Of a DNA stretch of 64,000 nt, positions 46,774-55,788 are shown piece by piece (the stretch's first letter is position 1; each line of letters begins with the position of its first letter). Under the pieces are notes generated by a model. That model did not search any database. It was not told the DNA's origin and was given only the letters and a program-made list of their open reading frames with translations. Source of the stretch: Pseudomonas simiae (lineage in GTDB: Bacteria > Pseudomonadota > Gammaproteobacteria > Pseudomonadales > Pseudomonadaceae); the NCBI RefSeq assembly GCF_900111895.1, contig NZ_FOKB01000001.1, positions 186,001 to 250,000 of the forward strand. The letters are read 5' to 3'. A program made the position numbers and the translations under genes.

Positions 46774-47366
46774 CCTTGCTCCAGTGTGGATGGGGGGGCT
46801 CACCTGACAACGTGAGACGTCCAATTTTTTTTGAGGGCGGGTGGTCCTGCAAGCGATGAGCGCATAGTGACGCGGATGGCGGCACCATTCCAGTGCTCAA
46901 CGGGTAGGCTCGAGCGTTTATTGATAGGGCTCAATGGGCGTGCGGCTATATAGGGAATTAAAACTCAGAAGCTTGAATGATGTTAATGAGCCATATCGAT
47001 CAAAAGTTAAGTACGTGCTTGGCTATAATTAGTGAACTTTCTTACAGGCCATGCTGTCACTGTTCCTTGGCGCCAAGTTAGTCATATAGCCCATAGCACA
47101 AAAATTATTTCACGAGTAACGTCTTAGTAATAACCCGATGGATATTTCTGGGTGGGTTAAGCCGGCGATTTTCACCTTTCAGGCGCTCTAGCTTCAAGGT
47201 GTGTGCCATGCAGCCTTCCGGGCCGTGCCAGGCCTGACTATTACGCCCGACCATTGGTTGTGATACAAGATTGTACGTTCTGAATATAACTGCAATAATT
47301 CCAGCTTTCTTAGGGCACATACCGCAGATTCCTACAGGCGAGTAAGTGCGTTGCAGCGGGATATTT
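46774..47366. other. AT-rich spacer at the left border of the polysaccharide locus
   Basis: About 590 bases with no gene I can support. TATAAT at 47024-47029 is a possible -10 element for the downstream operon, but I find no good -35 element. A minus-strand frame at 47105-47320 has no recognisable features. Confidence 0.5.
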
Positions 47367-48338
47367 GTGTCTATTACTACATTGCATAGTCCTTCTCGTC
47401 TTCAACCAAGCGATGTTTGCGAAGCAAAAGTTGTCGTATTGATGTGTACGTACAACGGCCAGGCATTCCTTGCAGAGCAGCTTGACTCGTTTGAACGGCA
47501 GACCCATTCCAACTGGACGTTGATGGTGTCGGACGACGGTTCTCAGGATGGAACCCTTTCGCTGTTGGAAGACTACGGTCGCCGCTGGGGTCATGCTCGC
47601 CTGGGAATAATGATGGGGCCTAAGAGAGGATACGCTGCCAATTTCCTCTCGTTGACCTATCGAGTGGATGATGCAGATTTCTTTGCCTGGTCCGATCAAG
47701 ACGACATCTGGAGCGAGGACAAGCTGGAGGTGGCGCTGGCGTGGTTGCGAACCGTGCCAACCCATGTGCCTGCGCTTTATTGCGGTCGTACTCAGTTGAT
47801 CAGCGAAACGGGCGTGCATCTCGGCTATTCGCCGCGTTTTCGACTCGCTCCCGGTTTTGGCAATGCACTGGTTCAGAGTATTGCGGGGGGGAACACGATG
47901 GTTTTCAACAAAGCCGCTCGTGCGCTGTTGTGCGAGGCGGGCTACGACCTGAGTGTGCCTGCTCACGACTGGTGGCTTTATCAGTTGATCTCGGGGGCAG
48001 GCGGACGTGTTCACTATGATCCGCAGCCTAAGATGAAATATCGTCAGCATGCTGAGAATGTGATTGGTAGTAATGCTGGTTGGGCGGCACGATTAGTTCG
48101 ATTGCGGATGGTTTTTCAAGGGCGTTTCCATGAATGGAATGACCAGAACATCCGGGCCCTCGATGCCATGCAACACCGTTTGTGCAAGCAAAATCAAGGG
48201 ACGCTTGAGTGCTTCAAGCAAGCACGGACGCAGACCGTCTTTCGCAGAATCTCTGGCGTCTGGTTGGCGGGACTTTACCGGCAAACCCTGCTGGGGAATT
48301 TGGGGCTTCTGCTGGCAACTATAATGAAGAAGCTCTGA
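47367..48338 (+). CDS. Family 2 glycosyltransferase (rhamnosyltransferase-like)
   Basis: About 323 residues with a GT-A fold. The nucleotide site begins VVVLMCTYNGQAFLAEQLDS and has VSDDGSQDGT near residue 55. FFAWSDQDDIWSEDKLEVAL near 105-125 contains the acidic motif seen in many rhamnosyltransferase-like enzymes. The GTG at 47367 has GGGA five bases upstream; a GTG at 47346 with AGGCGAG before it is an alternative. First gene of the locus; it probably adds one sugar of the repeat unit. Confidence 0.8.
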   Translation: MSITTLHSPSRLQPSDVCEAKVVVLMCTYNGQAFLAEQLDSFERQTHSNWTLMVSDDGSQDGTLSLLEDYGRRWGHARLGIMMGPKRGYAANFLSLTYRVDDADFFAWSDQDDIWSEDKLEVALAWLRTVPTHVPALYCGRTQLISETGVHLGYSPRFRLAPGFGNALVQSIAGGNTMVFNKAARALLCEAGYDLSVPAHDWWLYQLISGAGGRVHYDPQPKMKYRQHAENVIGSNAGWAARLVRLRMVFQGRFHEWNDQNIRALDAMQHRLCKQNQGTLECFKQARTQTVFRRISGVWLAGLYRQTLLGNLGLLLATIMKKL

Positions 48339-48523
48339 ATTCTCTCGAGCGTAAATCCGCACATTCAGCGGATGAGCTTTGGTCAGCACGTCGTTGGCGA
48401 CGGCCAATTTTCGGTGATTTTCGAGGGCGCTACGCTCTGCTTTTGCGATCATAGATAGGCACTTGAGTGCTAGAACTGTCCCGGTCCCTGTTTTCAAGTT
48501 AGCCAATATTAGAGTGTTCGATA

Positions 48524-50227
48524 ATGCATCCAGTTGACGCGAATAAAAATGTAGTGATCGTTCTGGGGATGCATCGCAGTGGCACCAGCGCTATCGCTGC
48601 GGGGCTTGAGCAGCTCGGCCTGAGCATGGGAAGTTCTTTGTATCAAGGCGACGAATGGAATCCCAAGGGGTATTTCGAAGAGCGCCAGGTTGTCGAGTTC
48701 AATAACAGGCTGCTTGCCTTGCAGAACTGCCGCTGGGACTCCCCCTTGCCTCCAGTGTTGGGGAGTGGAGGGCAATGGGAGGCATATGTCGGTGAAGCTG
48801 TCGAGCTGGTCCGAGGTTTGTTTGGCGACGCGCCTGCCTGGGGATTCAAAGACCCACGGATGTGTCAGTTGGCCCCTTTTTGGGGGAGAGTGTTCTCGCA
48901 GTTGGAGGTCAAGCCGCAGCTGATGTTAGTGGTGCGTCATCCAGCCGAGGTAGTGCATTCGCTGGCTCGACGTGATGGCATTTCCGTTGAGCGTGGGGCC
49001 TGGCTGTGGATGACACATTTGCTTGGGGCCTTGGAATACTTAGATAACGCTGAAGACATGCGATTTTTCGCATTCGATCATTTGCTTTTGCAACCGGCCG
49101 ACTTTCTTTCAGACGTCGCGAGCTGGCTTAAGTTGACACCCGCCCAAGACACCGTTGAGCGCTTCGCCGGCGACTTCATTGCACCAACATTATCCCATGG
49201 CTCGGACGCCCGACATCTGAGCCTCCCGGGGCTAGTTCTGAGAGCTTATGAGGCTGTGCATGGTGCTATCGAGGAGGGCATGACCCCCAGGGCCTTTCGA
49301 GAGAGTGCTCAGTGGATTCGTATAACATCTGAATTTCAGCGTGATATCATCCCGAAACTTTTGTCAGTACAAGCGTTTTACAAGGATGATCGGCAGCTTT
49401 CGACCTTAGAGTCCCGAATTGTTGCTTTGAGTGAGGGATTGGCAATGGCTGAAAAATTGGCAGTCGAACGTCTGGATGAGATGCAGAGACTCGATACTCA
49501 GCTTATTCAGACCAGTGATGCTCTGGCCCGCGCTGAACTGATTGTGTTGGAACAGCGGTCGACGCTTGAGTGTGCAAACGAGCAGCTCGGTAGCGAGCCT
49601 GTCGACCAGGCCACGGGCGCGCACTCGCCGTTGGCTGAATCTCAATTTCAGCGAGAAGCATCAGCGCAAATAGAAGCGCTTGATTGCCGTCTTCGCGACG
49701 CCGAAACACTTGCGGTTGAGCGTTTGGAGCACATAAATAGGCTTGATGCCCAATTGAGTCAAACCAGTGCCGCGCTTGACCGTGCTGAGCACATCGTGTC
49801 GGATCAACAGGCTGCGCTCGAGCGTCAAAACGACGCCTATACTCTGTTCCGTGGGGCTGAGTTGATCGCGATTGAACGTTTGGAACATATACAAAAGCTC
49901 GATGCTCAGTTGATCGAAATGAGTGCCGCGCTTTCCCGCGCCGAAGGCATCGTCGTTGAGCAACAGCAGGCATTCCAGCAAAGAGATGCGATGCAAGCAG
50001 GCTTACTGGAAGCAGAGAGACTTGCTTTTGAGCGTTTGGCAGAGATGCAGAAACTCAATGCTCAGCTTATCCAAACCTCGGATGCTCTGGCTCACGCTGA
50101 ACGAATCGTACAGGAGCAACAGGACGCGTTGGAACGCGCATATTTACTGGTATCGCGTAGAGAGATGACGCCAGTAGGTGTAGCGGAGTCATTGCAAAAC
50201 GCGACGCTGGACCCTCAAATTAAGTAG
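48524..50227 (+). CDS. Sulfotransferase-like protein with C-terminal repeated coiled coil
   Basis: A 567-residue protein with two parts. Residues 1-285 resemble a PAPS-dependent sulfotransferase: VVIVLGMHRSGTSAIAAGLE at about 9-28 fits the 5'-phosphosulfate loop, and LMLVVRHPAEVVHSLARRDG near 133-152 fits the 3'-phosphate site. Residues about 295-545 are coiled coil with four imperfect repeats beginning at Ala309, Ala393, Ala445 and Ala497 (pattern AExLAxERLxxxxxLxAQL, then SxALxRAExIVxxQ). No signal peptide or membrane helix. An APS kinase lies in the same locus. Confidence 0.8.
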   Translation: MHPVDANKNVVIVLGMHRSGTSAIAAGLEQLGLSMGSSLYQGDEWNPKGYFEERQVVEFNNRLLALQNCRWDSPLPPVLGSGGQWEAYVGEAVELVRGLFGDAPAWGFKDPRMCQLAPFWGRVFSQLEVKPQLMLVVRHPAEVVHSLARRDGISVERGAWLWMTHLLGALEYLDNAEDMRFFAFDHLLLQPADFLSDVASWLKLTPAQDTVERFAGDFIAPTLSHGSDARHLSLPGLVLRAYEAVHGAIEEGMTPRAFRESAQWIRITSEFQRDIIPKLLSVQAFYKDDRQLSTLESRIVALSEGLAMAEKLAVERLDEMQRLDTQLIQTSDALARAELIVLEQRSTLECANEQLGSEPVDQATGAHSPLAESQFQREASAQIEALDCRLRDAETLAVERLEHINRLDAQLSQTSAALDRAEHIVSDQQAALERQNDAYTLFRGAELIAIERLEHIQKLDAQLIEMSAALSRAEGIVVEQQQAFQQRDAMQAGLLEAERLAFERLAEMQKLNAQLIQTSDALAHAERIVQEQQDALERAYLLVSRREMTPVGVAESLQNATLDPQIK

Positions 50228-50240
50228 GTGGCTTTGGCTT

Positions 50241-51938
50241 ATGTCAAAGAACCGTTGTGGTAGTGAGTTGATAGTGGAACCGATATACATGGATGTAGTT
50301 GATCCCAGCCTGCAGTATGGCAGCACCCAAGAAGTACTATCGACAACGTTAATCTGTCAGACAGACCATCTCGTACGCCATCCCCATGGCCTGTTCGGAT
50401 TCGGATGGGCTCTGGATCATGAACATGTAATTGTTCAGGCCTACCTTCATATGCATTTTGCGGGGGGGCGGCTTGAGCGCGTTGCAGTATCTTTGGGCCG
50501 GTCGCGGGAAGACGTTGCCGCAGCGTTCCCTGGTAACGCCCAGGCGGCCAACTCTGGTTATATGGTAATCGCCGGGTGGGGAGCTGAGGCGCCCGAAAGG
50601 TGTGAACTCGTTTTTGAAATGCGCGCTGGCGTGATAGCTCGTCATGAGCTTGCTTTGCCAGCACACGACGCAGTGCAAAGTACTGAAGTGTCGCAGAGTC
50701 TGTATCTCGCTAAGCGAGCCTGGGCCTATCTGCGTCGAGGAAGTATCAAGACGCTGGTCAGAAAGTGCCTTCGATATCGTGGGCGAAACCCTACGCTGGT
50801 GAACTCTGACGAGACTGCTCTCGCGGCACGTCTGAAAAACCGCCCATGCCGCCTGGTGATCGATCATTCGATGGGAGGCGGAGCCAATCTGTTTCGCGAG
50901 CGCGTGGTTACTGATTGGCGATCCTCGGGCGATACCGTGATATTGCTTAGTTTTCGCGTTTCTTCCATGCAGACTTTTGTGGAAGTACGAGACCGCAGCG
51001 GAACCTATTCATGCCAATTGCCCAGCTTGGACAGCTTTGTCGAGTTGCTGGTGCGCATGGATCTTAAGCAAGTGTTTTTCAACTGCGCCGTATCTTTTCC
51101 GCATCCGCAAAGCCTTAGAACGTTCATGCTGGCGTTGAAGCAACGGACCAATGCCAGCCTGATCGTGGCCATACATGAGTACTTCCTTGTTTGCCCTTCG
51201 CATTTCCTGCTCGACGATGGTGGGCAATATTGCGGCATACCGTCTGTGTCGCGCTGCAATGCCTGTTTGAGCAATCATCCGGACGGATTCGTCTCCCTAA
51301 CGGGGGAGCGCTCGATCGTACGTTGGCGTGAAATGTGGGGAGAGCTGCTGGATGCGGCCGACGAAATTCGCTGCTTTTCACAATCTTCTTGTACGTTACT
51401 TGAGCGTGCCTACCCGGGGATCGGGGGACGCGCGAAGCTCTTTCCTCATTATGTGGAGCCCCTTCGCGAAGTTAGCGTCCCCGCACCGCCGCGAAAGTAT
51501 CTGACGATTGGAGTAATAGGTTCGATCTCCCACCACAAGGGCGCAGGCATCCTGCAAGATCTGGCGGCGGCGATTCATCAAGTGGGCGCGCCGGTGCGAA
51601 TCGTCGTCGTGGGAAGTGTCGACGCGCCATGCCACCCGGAAGTGGTGAAAGAAACAGGCCCCTATGCACAAGACGATTTACCCAAAATCGTTGAAAAGCA
51701 TGGCATCAGCATGGCTTTTCTGCCTTCAATTTGCCCTGAAACATTCTCATTTGTCGCGCATGAAATACTGTCGATGAAGCTACCGCTGATCTGCCTGGAC
51801 CTGGGGGCTCAAGCTGACCTGGTTCGCAGTCTTGAAACCGGCTATATCGCGACGCGGCAGGATGGCCCAAGCTTGCTTGAGGATATCCTGGCTTTTGAGC
51901 GTTCTCTTCACCCTTTAAGTATTAAGGTCATTTCTTGA
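50241..51938 (+). CDS. Glycosyltransferase with GT4-like C-terminal domain
   Basis: A 565-residue protein. The C-terminal half has GT-B features: YLTIGVIGSISHHKGAGILQ near 420, VRIVVVGSVD near 452, and a donor-site region SICPETFSFVAHEILSMKLP near 495-515 with the EX7E-like spacing. The first 180 residues, with FGFGWALDHEHVIVQAYLHM, look like a separate domain I do not recognise. It starts 13 bases after the sulfotransferase-like gene and overlaps the next gene. Probably acts on the polysaccharide repeat. Confidence 0.75.
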   Translation: MSKNRCGSELIVEPIYMDVVDPSLQYGSTQEVLSTTLICQTDHLVRHPHGLFGFGWALDHEHVIVQAYLHMHFAGGRLERVAVSLGRSREDVAAAFPGNAQAANSGYMVIAGWGAEAPERCELVFEMRAGVIARHELALPAHDAVQSTEVSQSLYLAKRAWAYLRRGSIKTLVRKCLRYRGRNPTLVNSDETALAARLKNRPCRLVIDHSMGGGANLFRERVVTDWRSSGDTVILLSFRVSSMQTFVEVRDRSGTYSCQLPSLDSFVELLVRMDLKQVFFNCAVSFPHPQSLRTFMLALKQRTNASLIVAIHEYFLVCPSHFLLDDGGQYCGIPSVSRCNACLSNHPDGFVSLTGERSIVRWREMWGELLDAADEIRCFSQSSCTLLERAYPGIGGRAKLFPHYVEPLREVSVPAPPRKYLTIGVIGSISHHKGAGILQDLAAAIHQVGAPVRIVVVGSVDAPCHPEVVKETGPYAQDDLPKIVEKHGISMAFLPSICPETFSFVAHEILSMKLPLICLDLGAQADLVRSLETGYIATRQDGPSLLEDILAFERSLHPLSIKVIS

Positions 51939-53203
51939 AAAAAATACACGTTTACACCAGTGCCGCCTGTAACTACATTCCGAAAGTTCGAGCATTGGTA
52001 GAGTCGATCAAAAAATTCCATCCTGATTGGGTCGTGCATTTGGCTCTGTCGGATGAAGTGCCCGCCGGTCTGGATCTTTCCGCAGAGCCGTTTGATGAAA
52101 TTCACCCGATCAGCAGCCTGGATATTCCGAATGCAAATGGCTGGGCGTTTTGTCACACGATCGTAGAGTTGTCGACAGCCATCAAGCCGTTCCTCCTGGC
52201 ACGACTGCTTGATCGTCCAGATTGTGCCGGGGTCATCTACCTTGATCCAGATACTGTACTTTTTTCACCTCTGCATGATGTGCTGGAAGCTATCCAGCAT
52301 TCAAATATCGCTCTGACGCCTCACCAGGTCACTCCAGAGCCAACGTTAGCCGCCATCATGGATAACGAGATCTCCAGCCTGAAACACGGCATTTATAACC
52401 TGGGCTTCCTTGCCGTTGCGCCAACGGAAATAGGTAAACAGTTCGCGAGATGGTGGTCAGACCGTCTTTATTATTTCTGCCGCGCTGAAATTCACAACGG
52501 CTTGTTTACTGATCAGCGTTGGATCGATCTGGTACCGGCTTTTTTCGAGGGTGTATGCATCCTGCGAACTTCGCGTCTGAACGTCGCCCCGTGGAACATT
52601 ACAACTCGACAAATTACAGGTGAATTACCGGATAACGTCATGGTGGATGGACAGCCTCTCGGCTTCTATCACTTCACAGGGTTTGACAGTGGTGCGCATC
52701 GGACCATGGCGTGGAAAAACGCAGCTAACCAGCCAACGGCGCATGCGTTGATCAAATGGTATACGGAGACTATTGCTGACCTGGGCAAGGATCCTTTAAG
52801 CCAAGTGCCGTGGGCGTTCTCTCGTTTTGCAGACGGTACTGCTATTCCCAAGGCTGCACGCCTCATTTATCGAGAGCGACTGGACCTGCAGCAAACCTTT
52901 CCTGATCCTTTTGCAACCGAAGGCGGCGGTTACCTCGCGTGGTGGGAATCCCAGGGGCGTGTGGAGTTCCCGGCACTTTTTGATCCAGCCACTTCTGCAG
53001 CGGAGATGCTTCGGGTGACGTCTGCGTTGACGCCGGGTTATCAAGCAGGTGGGGTACCGGTTGTCTTCAGTTCCAGCCGTGTGCGTGAGCATTTGGGCCA
53101 AGTACTGGACGACCCTCGTCACGGAGTGTTGTTGGCCAAGCGTGCGTGGGAAGTGCTTCGCACGGAAGGTGTTCCAGGATTCATGAAGCGTATTTCCCGA
53201 TGA
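51935..53203 (+). CDS. Glycosyltransferase, nucleotide-diphospho-sugar transferase type
   Basis: A 422-residue protein with a GT-A fold related to glycogenin-like and GT8-like enzymes. VIYLDPDTVLFSPLHDVLEA near 108-128 carries the DxD metal motif. GIYNLGFLAVAPTEIGKQFA near 152 and GFYHFTGFDSGAHR near 248 are family-like. It starts with TTG at 51935, overlapping the upstream stop by four bases, with AAGGT about seven bases before. The C-terminal end (VLLAKRAWEVLRTEGVPGFM) resembles the middle of the upstream protein (YLAKRAWAYLRRGSIKTLVR). Confidence 0.75.
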   Translation: MKKIHVYTSAACNYIPKVRALVESIKKFHPDWVVHLALSDEVPAGLDLSAEPFDEIHPISSLDIPNANGWAFCHTIVELSTAIKPFLLARLLDRPDCAGVIYLDPDTVLFSPLHDVLEAIQHSNIALTPHQVTPEPTLAAIMDNEISSLKHGIYNLGFLAVAPTEIGKQFARWWSDRLYYFCRAEIHNGLFTDQRWIDLVPAFFEGVCILRTSRLNVAPWNITTRQITGELPDNVMVDGQPLGFYHFTGFDSGAHRTMAWKNAANQPTAHALIKWYTETIADLGKDPLSQVPWAFSRFADGTAIPKAARLIYRERLDLQQTFPDPFATEGGGYLAWWESQGRVEFPALFDPATSAAEMLRVTSALTPGYQAGGVPVVFSSSRVREHLGQVLDDPRHGVLLAKRAWEVLRTEGVPGFMKRISR

Positions 53204-53231
53204 TTCTGCCCGCTGAACAGGACTGGACGCA

Positions 53232-54683
53232 ATGTCAATTATAGATGTTAACCAACGGCGCGCCGTGACAAGTCAAAGCAAGTTGTCTGCGCTGGTGACT
53301 GTCAATTCGAGCCCTGTGAGCCGCCTCGTTGTTTTGCTCACCTTCGTTCTTGCATGCGCTGCCATTGCGATACATGCCCCGGGGCAGATGTCGATGGACA
53401 CGAGCATCCAACTTTACGAAGCCAGCCTAGGGCAGTCCGTAAGTTGGGGGCCGCCGTTCATGTCGGCCCTGCTCAGGTGGATGGGGGGTGGGGAGCTTTC
53501 GGCTGCGTTGTTTGTGATGATCAATTCGGTTCTTCTTTATGGGGCCTTTGCCGTTGTCACCTTAACAATGCTGCAAGTGCGCGCTGCTCAAGGCCTTAAT
53601 ACTATCCCTACATGGCGGGTCGTTATTGCGTTCTTGCTGATCATAAATCCGATTGTTTTCATTTATGTGGGAATTGTCTGGAAAGATGTGCTTTTCGCGT
53701 CATTGTTAACAGCGGCGTGTGCATTTGCGATCGCGGCAACCGTAGGTTCGCCTCTGCGTCGTTATTGCTGTATCGGCTTGTCGATAGTCTTGCTAGCTGC
53801 CGGATACCAGGCTCGTCAGCAAGGGGTTTTCATGGCACCGATCCTCTTACTGTCACTTATGGTCGCCGTTTATTCCTTCAGGCCGACTAAGAAAGTTCTG
53901 GCTTCGTCAGTGATCATTGTTTTATTCGTGAGTGTTGTTCTGGGCATTCAGCACCAGGTCGCATCGTCGGTGAAAGGCGCCGGTGATCGCGCCAGTTCTG
54001 TGGGCTTTCGCAGCATCATACAGTTTGATCTTGCCGGCATTGTCAGTAACTCAAAGCTTCCCCCTGCCGAGATGGCACTCCCTGTGACGCAAGAGCAGCT
54101 TTCTGCAATCAAGTCCGCCTACGACCCGGCCAGGATTGACTTTCTTGATCTGAATCCGGTTGTTCGTGCTTGGTTCGCTTCCATACCCAGCGAAACGCTC
54201 CGGCATGAATGGTGGGTGATGGTGAAGCAAAATCCGGGCGCCTATTTGGAGCACCGTGTAACGACCTACGCGACTTTGCTGGGGCTACGAGGACTAAATG
54301 GCACTCTGCCGGTCTTTGTCGGAGTTGAAGGCAATCCTGAGTACCTGACTGCAGTCCATGTGAGGCCAGGAACCACGTCAAGAGCTCAAGTAGTTTATGA
54401 CATGGCCGTGTCTTTTTTCAGTTGGCCGATTTACCGTCACGCTTTCTGGATGTTGTCGCTTATAGTGATTGTGGCTGTGGGCGCGCTCAAGATTTCTCCG
54501 GGGCCAGTTAAAGCGATTGGTGGCGTGATTGCACTGGCCACAGTCTTGATGTACGGGTCCTTTCTACCGACGAGCATTGCTTCGGATTTCAGGTATTTAT
54601 TTGCGACGATACCGTTAGTCATGATGTTGGGCTTGATCCTGTTGTTCGGTGCCGGTGAAAAGAGAGTCGCGGAGGGTGAATGA
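53232..54683 (+). CDS. Polytopic membrane protein, GT-C glycosyltransferase-like
   Basis: A 483-residue protein with 10-12 hydrophobic helices. The first external loop holds PGQMSMDTSIQLYEASLGQS near 50-70, with an acidic residue where GT-C enzymes keep a catalytic Asp. WKDVLFASLLTAACAFAIAA near 147 is a motif I associate with putative bacterial GT-C proteins. A periplasmic stretch lies at about 245-385. It could be the periplasmic transferase that uses the lipid-linked sugar made by the GtrB-like protein at 58123. A polymerase is less likely because export is by an ABC transporter. Confidence 0.6.
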   Translation: MSIIDVNQRRAVTSQSKLSALVTVNSSPVSRLVVLLTFVLACAAIAIHAPGQMSMDTSIQLYEASLGQSVSWGPPFMSALLRWMGGGELSAALFVMINSVLLYGAFAVVTLTMLQVRAAQGLNTIPTWRVVIAFLLIINPIVFIYVGIVWKDVLFASLLTAACAFAIAATVGSPLRRYCCIGLSIVLLAAGYQARQQGVFMAPILLLSLMVAVYSFRPTKKVLASSVIIVLFVSVVLGIQHQVASSVKGAGDRASSVGFRSIIQFDLAGIVSNSKLPPAEMALPVTQEQLSAIKSAYDPARIDFLDLNPVVRAWFASIPSETLRHEWWVMVKQNPGAYLEHRVTTYATLLGLRGLNGTLPVFVGVEGNPEYLTAVHVRPGTTSRAQVVYDMAVSFFSWPIYRHAFWMLSLIVIVAVGALKISPGPVKAIGGVIALATVLMYGSFLPTSIASDFRYLFATIPLVMMLGLILLFGAGEKRVAEGE

Positions 54684-54948
54684 CAAACCGATGGCAACGC
54701 ACTGTGCATTCAAACGTCCAAGTCTGCCTAAGATGAATATCAATTCGGTTTCTCATTGCTGAGCAGCCCGCCCAGCGGTTTCGTCAAATCACTGGGTCTT
54801 TTAATCTCGGCCATAGGCTGTCTTATACGTGTGACCCCAAGACGGCCTATCCAAGCTCCGCTCGGAAAGGTTAAACGTCAGGTTTGAGGAGAGCCATTAT
54901 CAATACCTATATGGAATACGATCTGCAGGGCGACGTGAGAGGTAGGCC

Positions 54949-55788
54949 ATGAATCCTCATGCCCCCCAACCGATTACGATTGGATCACTGCTACGTAGTT
55001 TGTGGGTGAATCGCCAGCTTATTGCTCAAATGACAAGGCGAGAGGTGATCGGTCGCTATAAGGGATCATTCCTTGGTTTGGGGTGGTCGTTTCTCAATCC
55101 CTTACTAATGCTCGCGGTGTACACCTTTGTCTTTTCTGTTGTATTTCGTTCACGCTGGGGGATAGCGGAGAGTGGCGGCGAGGAAAGCAAGGCGATGTTC
55201 GCCGTTGTGCTATTTGTCGGTATGATCGTGTATGGCTTGTTTGCTGAGATACTTAATCGCGCACCCAGCTTGATTGTCGGTAATGTCAATTATGTGAAAA
55301 AAGTAGTTTTTCCTCTTGAGATCTTGCCCGTCGTTGCCGCCTGTGCAGCGCTTTTTCATGCACTGGTTAGCCTGACGGTCTGGCTAATGGCATACACATT
55401 ACTTATTGGTGTGCCTCACTGGCACGTGCTGTTTCTTCCTCTTGTACTATTTCCGTTATTGGTCCTTGCGTTAGGACTTGCATGGTTTCTTGCAGCCCTT
55501 GGCGTTTTCTTGCGGGATGTCGGGCAAACAGTGGCCATTATCACCACCATGATGATGTTTTTGGCGCCGGTGTTCTTTCCCGTCAAAAACCTCCCGCCGG
55601 AATTTCAACCGCTTATCATGGCGAACCCCCTGACATTTATTATTGAACAATCTCGCGATGTTTTAATCTGGGGGAAAATGCCGGATTTCATGGGGTTGCT
55701 TAATTACTTTATTGTCGCGCTGGTGATGTTCTGGGCAGGGTATATCTGGTTCCAGAAAATGCGAAAAGGATTTTCTGATGTGCTCTGA
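54949..55788 (+). CDS. wzm: O-polysaccharide ABC exporter, permease (Wzm)
   Basis: A 279-residue ABC-2 type permease with six helices. QMTRREVIGRYKGSFLGLGW near 26-45 and the ending with WFQKMRKGFSDVL are typical of polysaccharide exporters. With the ATPase downstream it moves a finished, lipid-linked polysaccharide across the inner membrane. AGAGG lies seven bases before the ATG. It overlaps the ATPase gene by 11 bases. The 265 bases upstream hold no gene. Confidence 0.93.
   Translation: MNPHAPQPITIGSLLRSLWVNRQLIAQMTRREVIGRYKGSFLGLGWSFLNPLLMLAVYTFVFSVVFRSRWGIAESGGEESKAMFAVVLFVGMIVYGLFAEILNRAPSLIVGNVNYVKKVVFPLEILPVVAACAALFHALVSLTVWLMAYTLLIGVPHWHVLFLPLVLFPLLVLALGLAWFLAALGVFLRDVGQTVAIITTMMMFLAPVFFPVKNLPPEFQPLIMANPLTFIIEQSRDVLIWGKMPDFMGLLNYFIVALVMFWAGYIWFQKMRKGFSDVL

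Noticed and set aside
47105-47320. Minus-strand frame of 71 codons in the spacer before the polysaccharide genes
   Set aside because: No ribosome site, no recognisable family, and codon use does not look selected.
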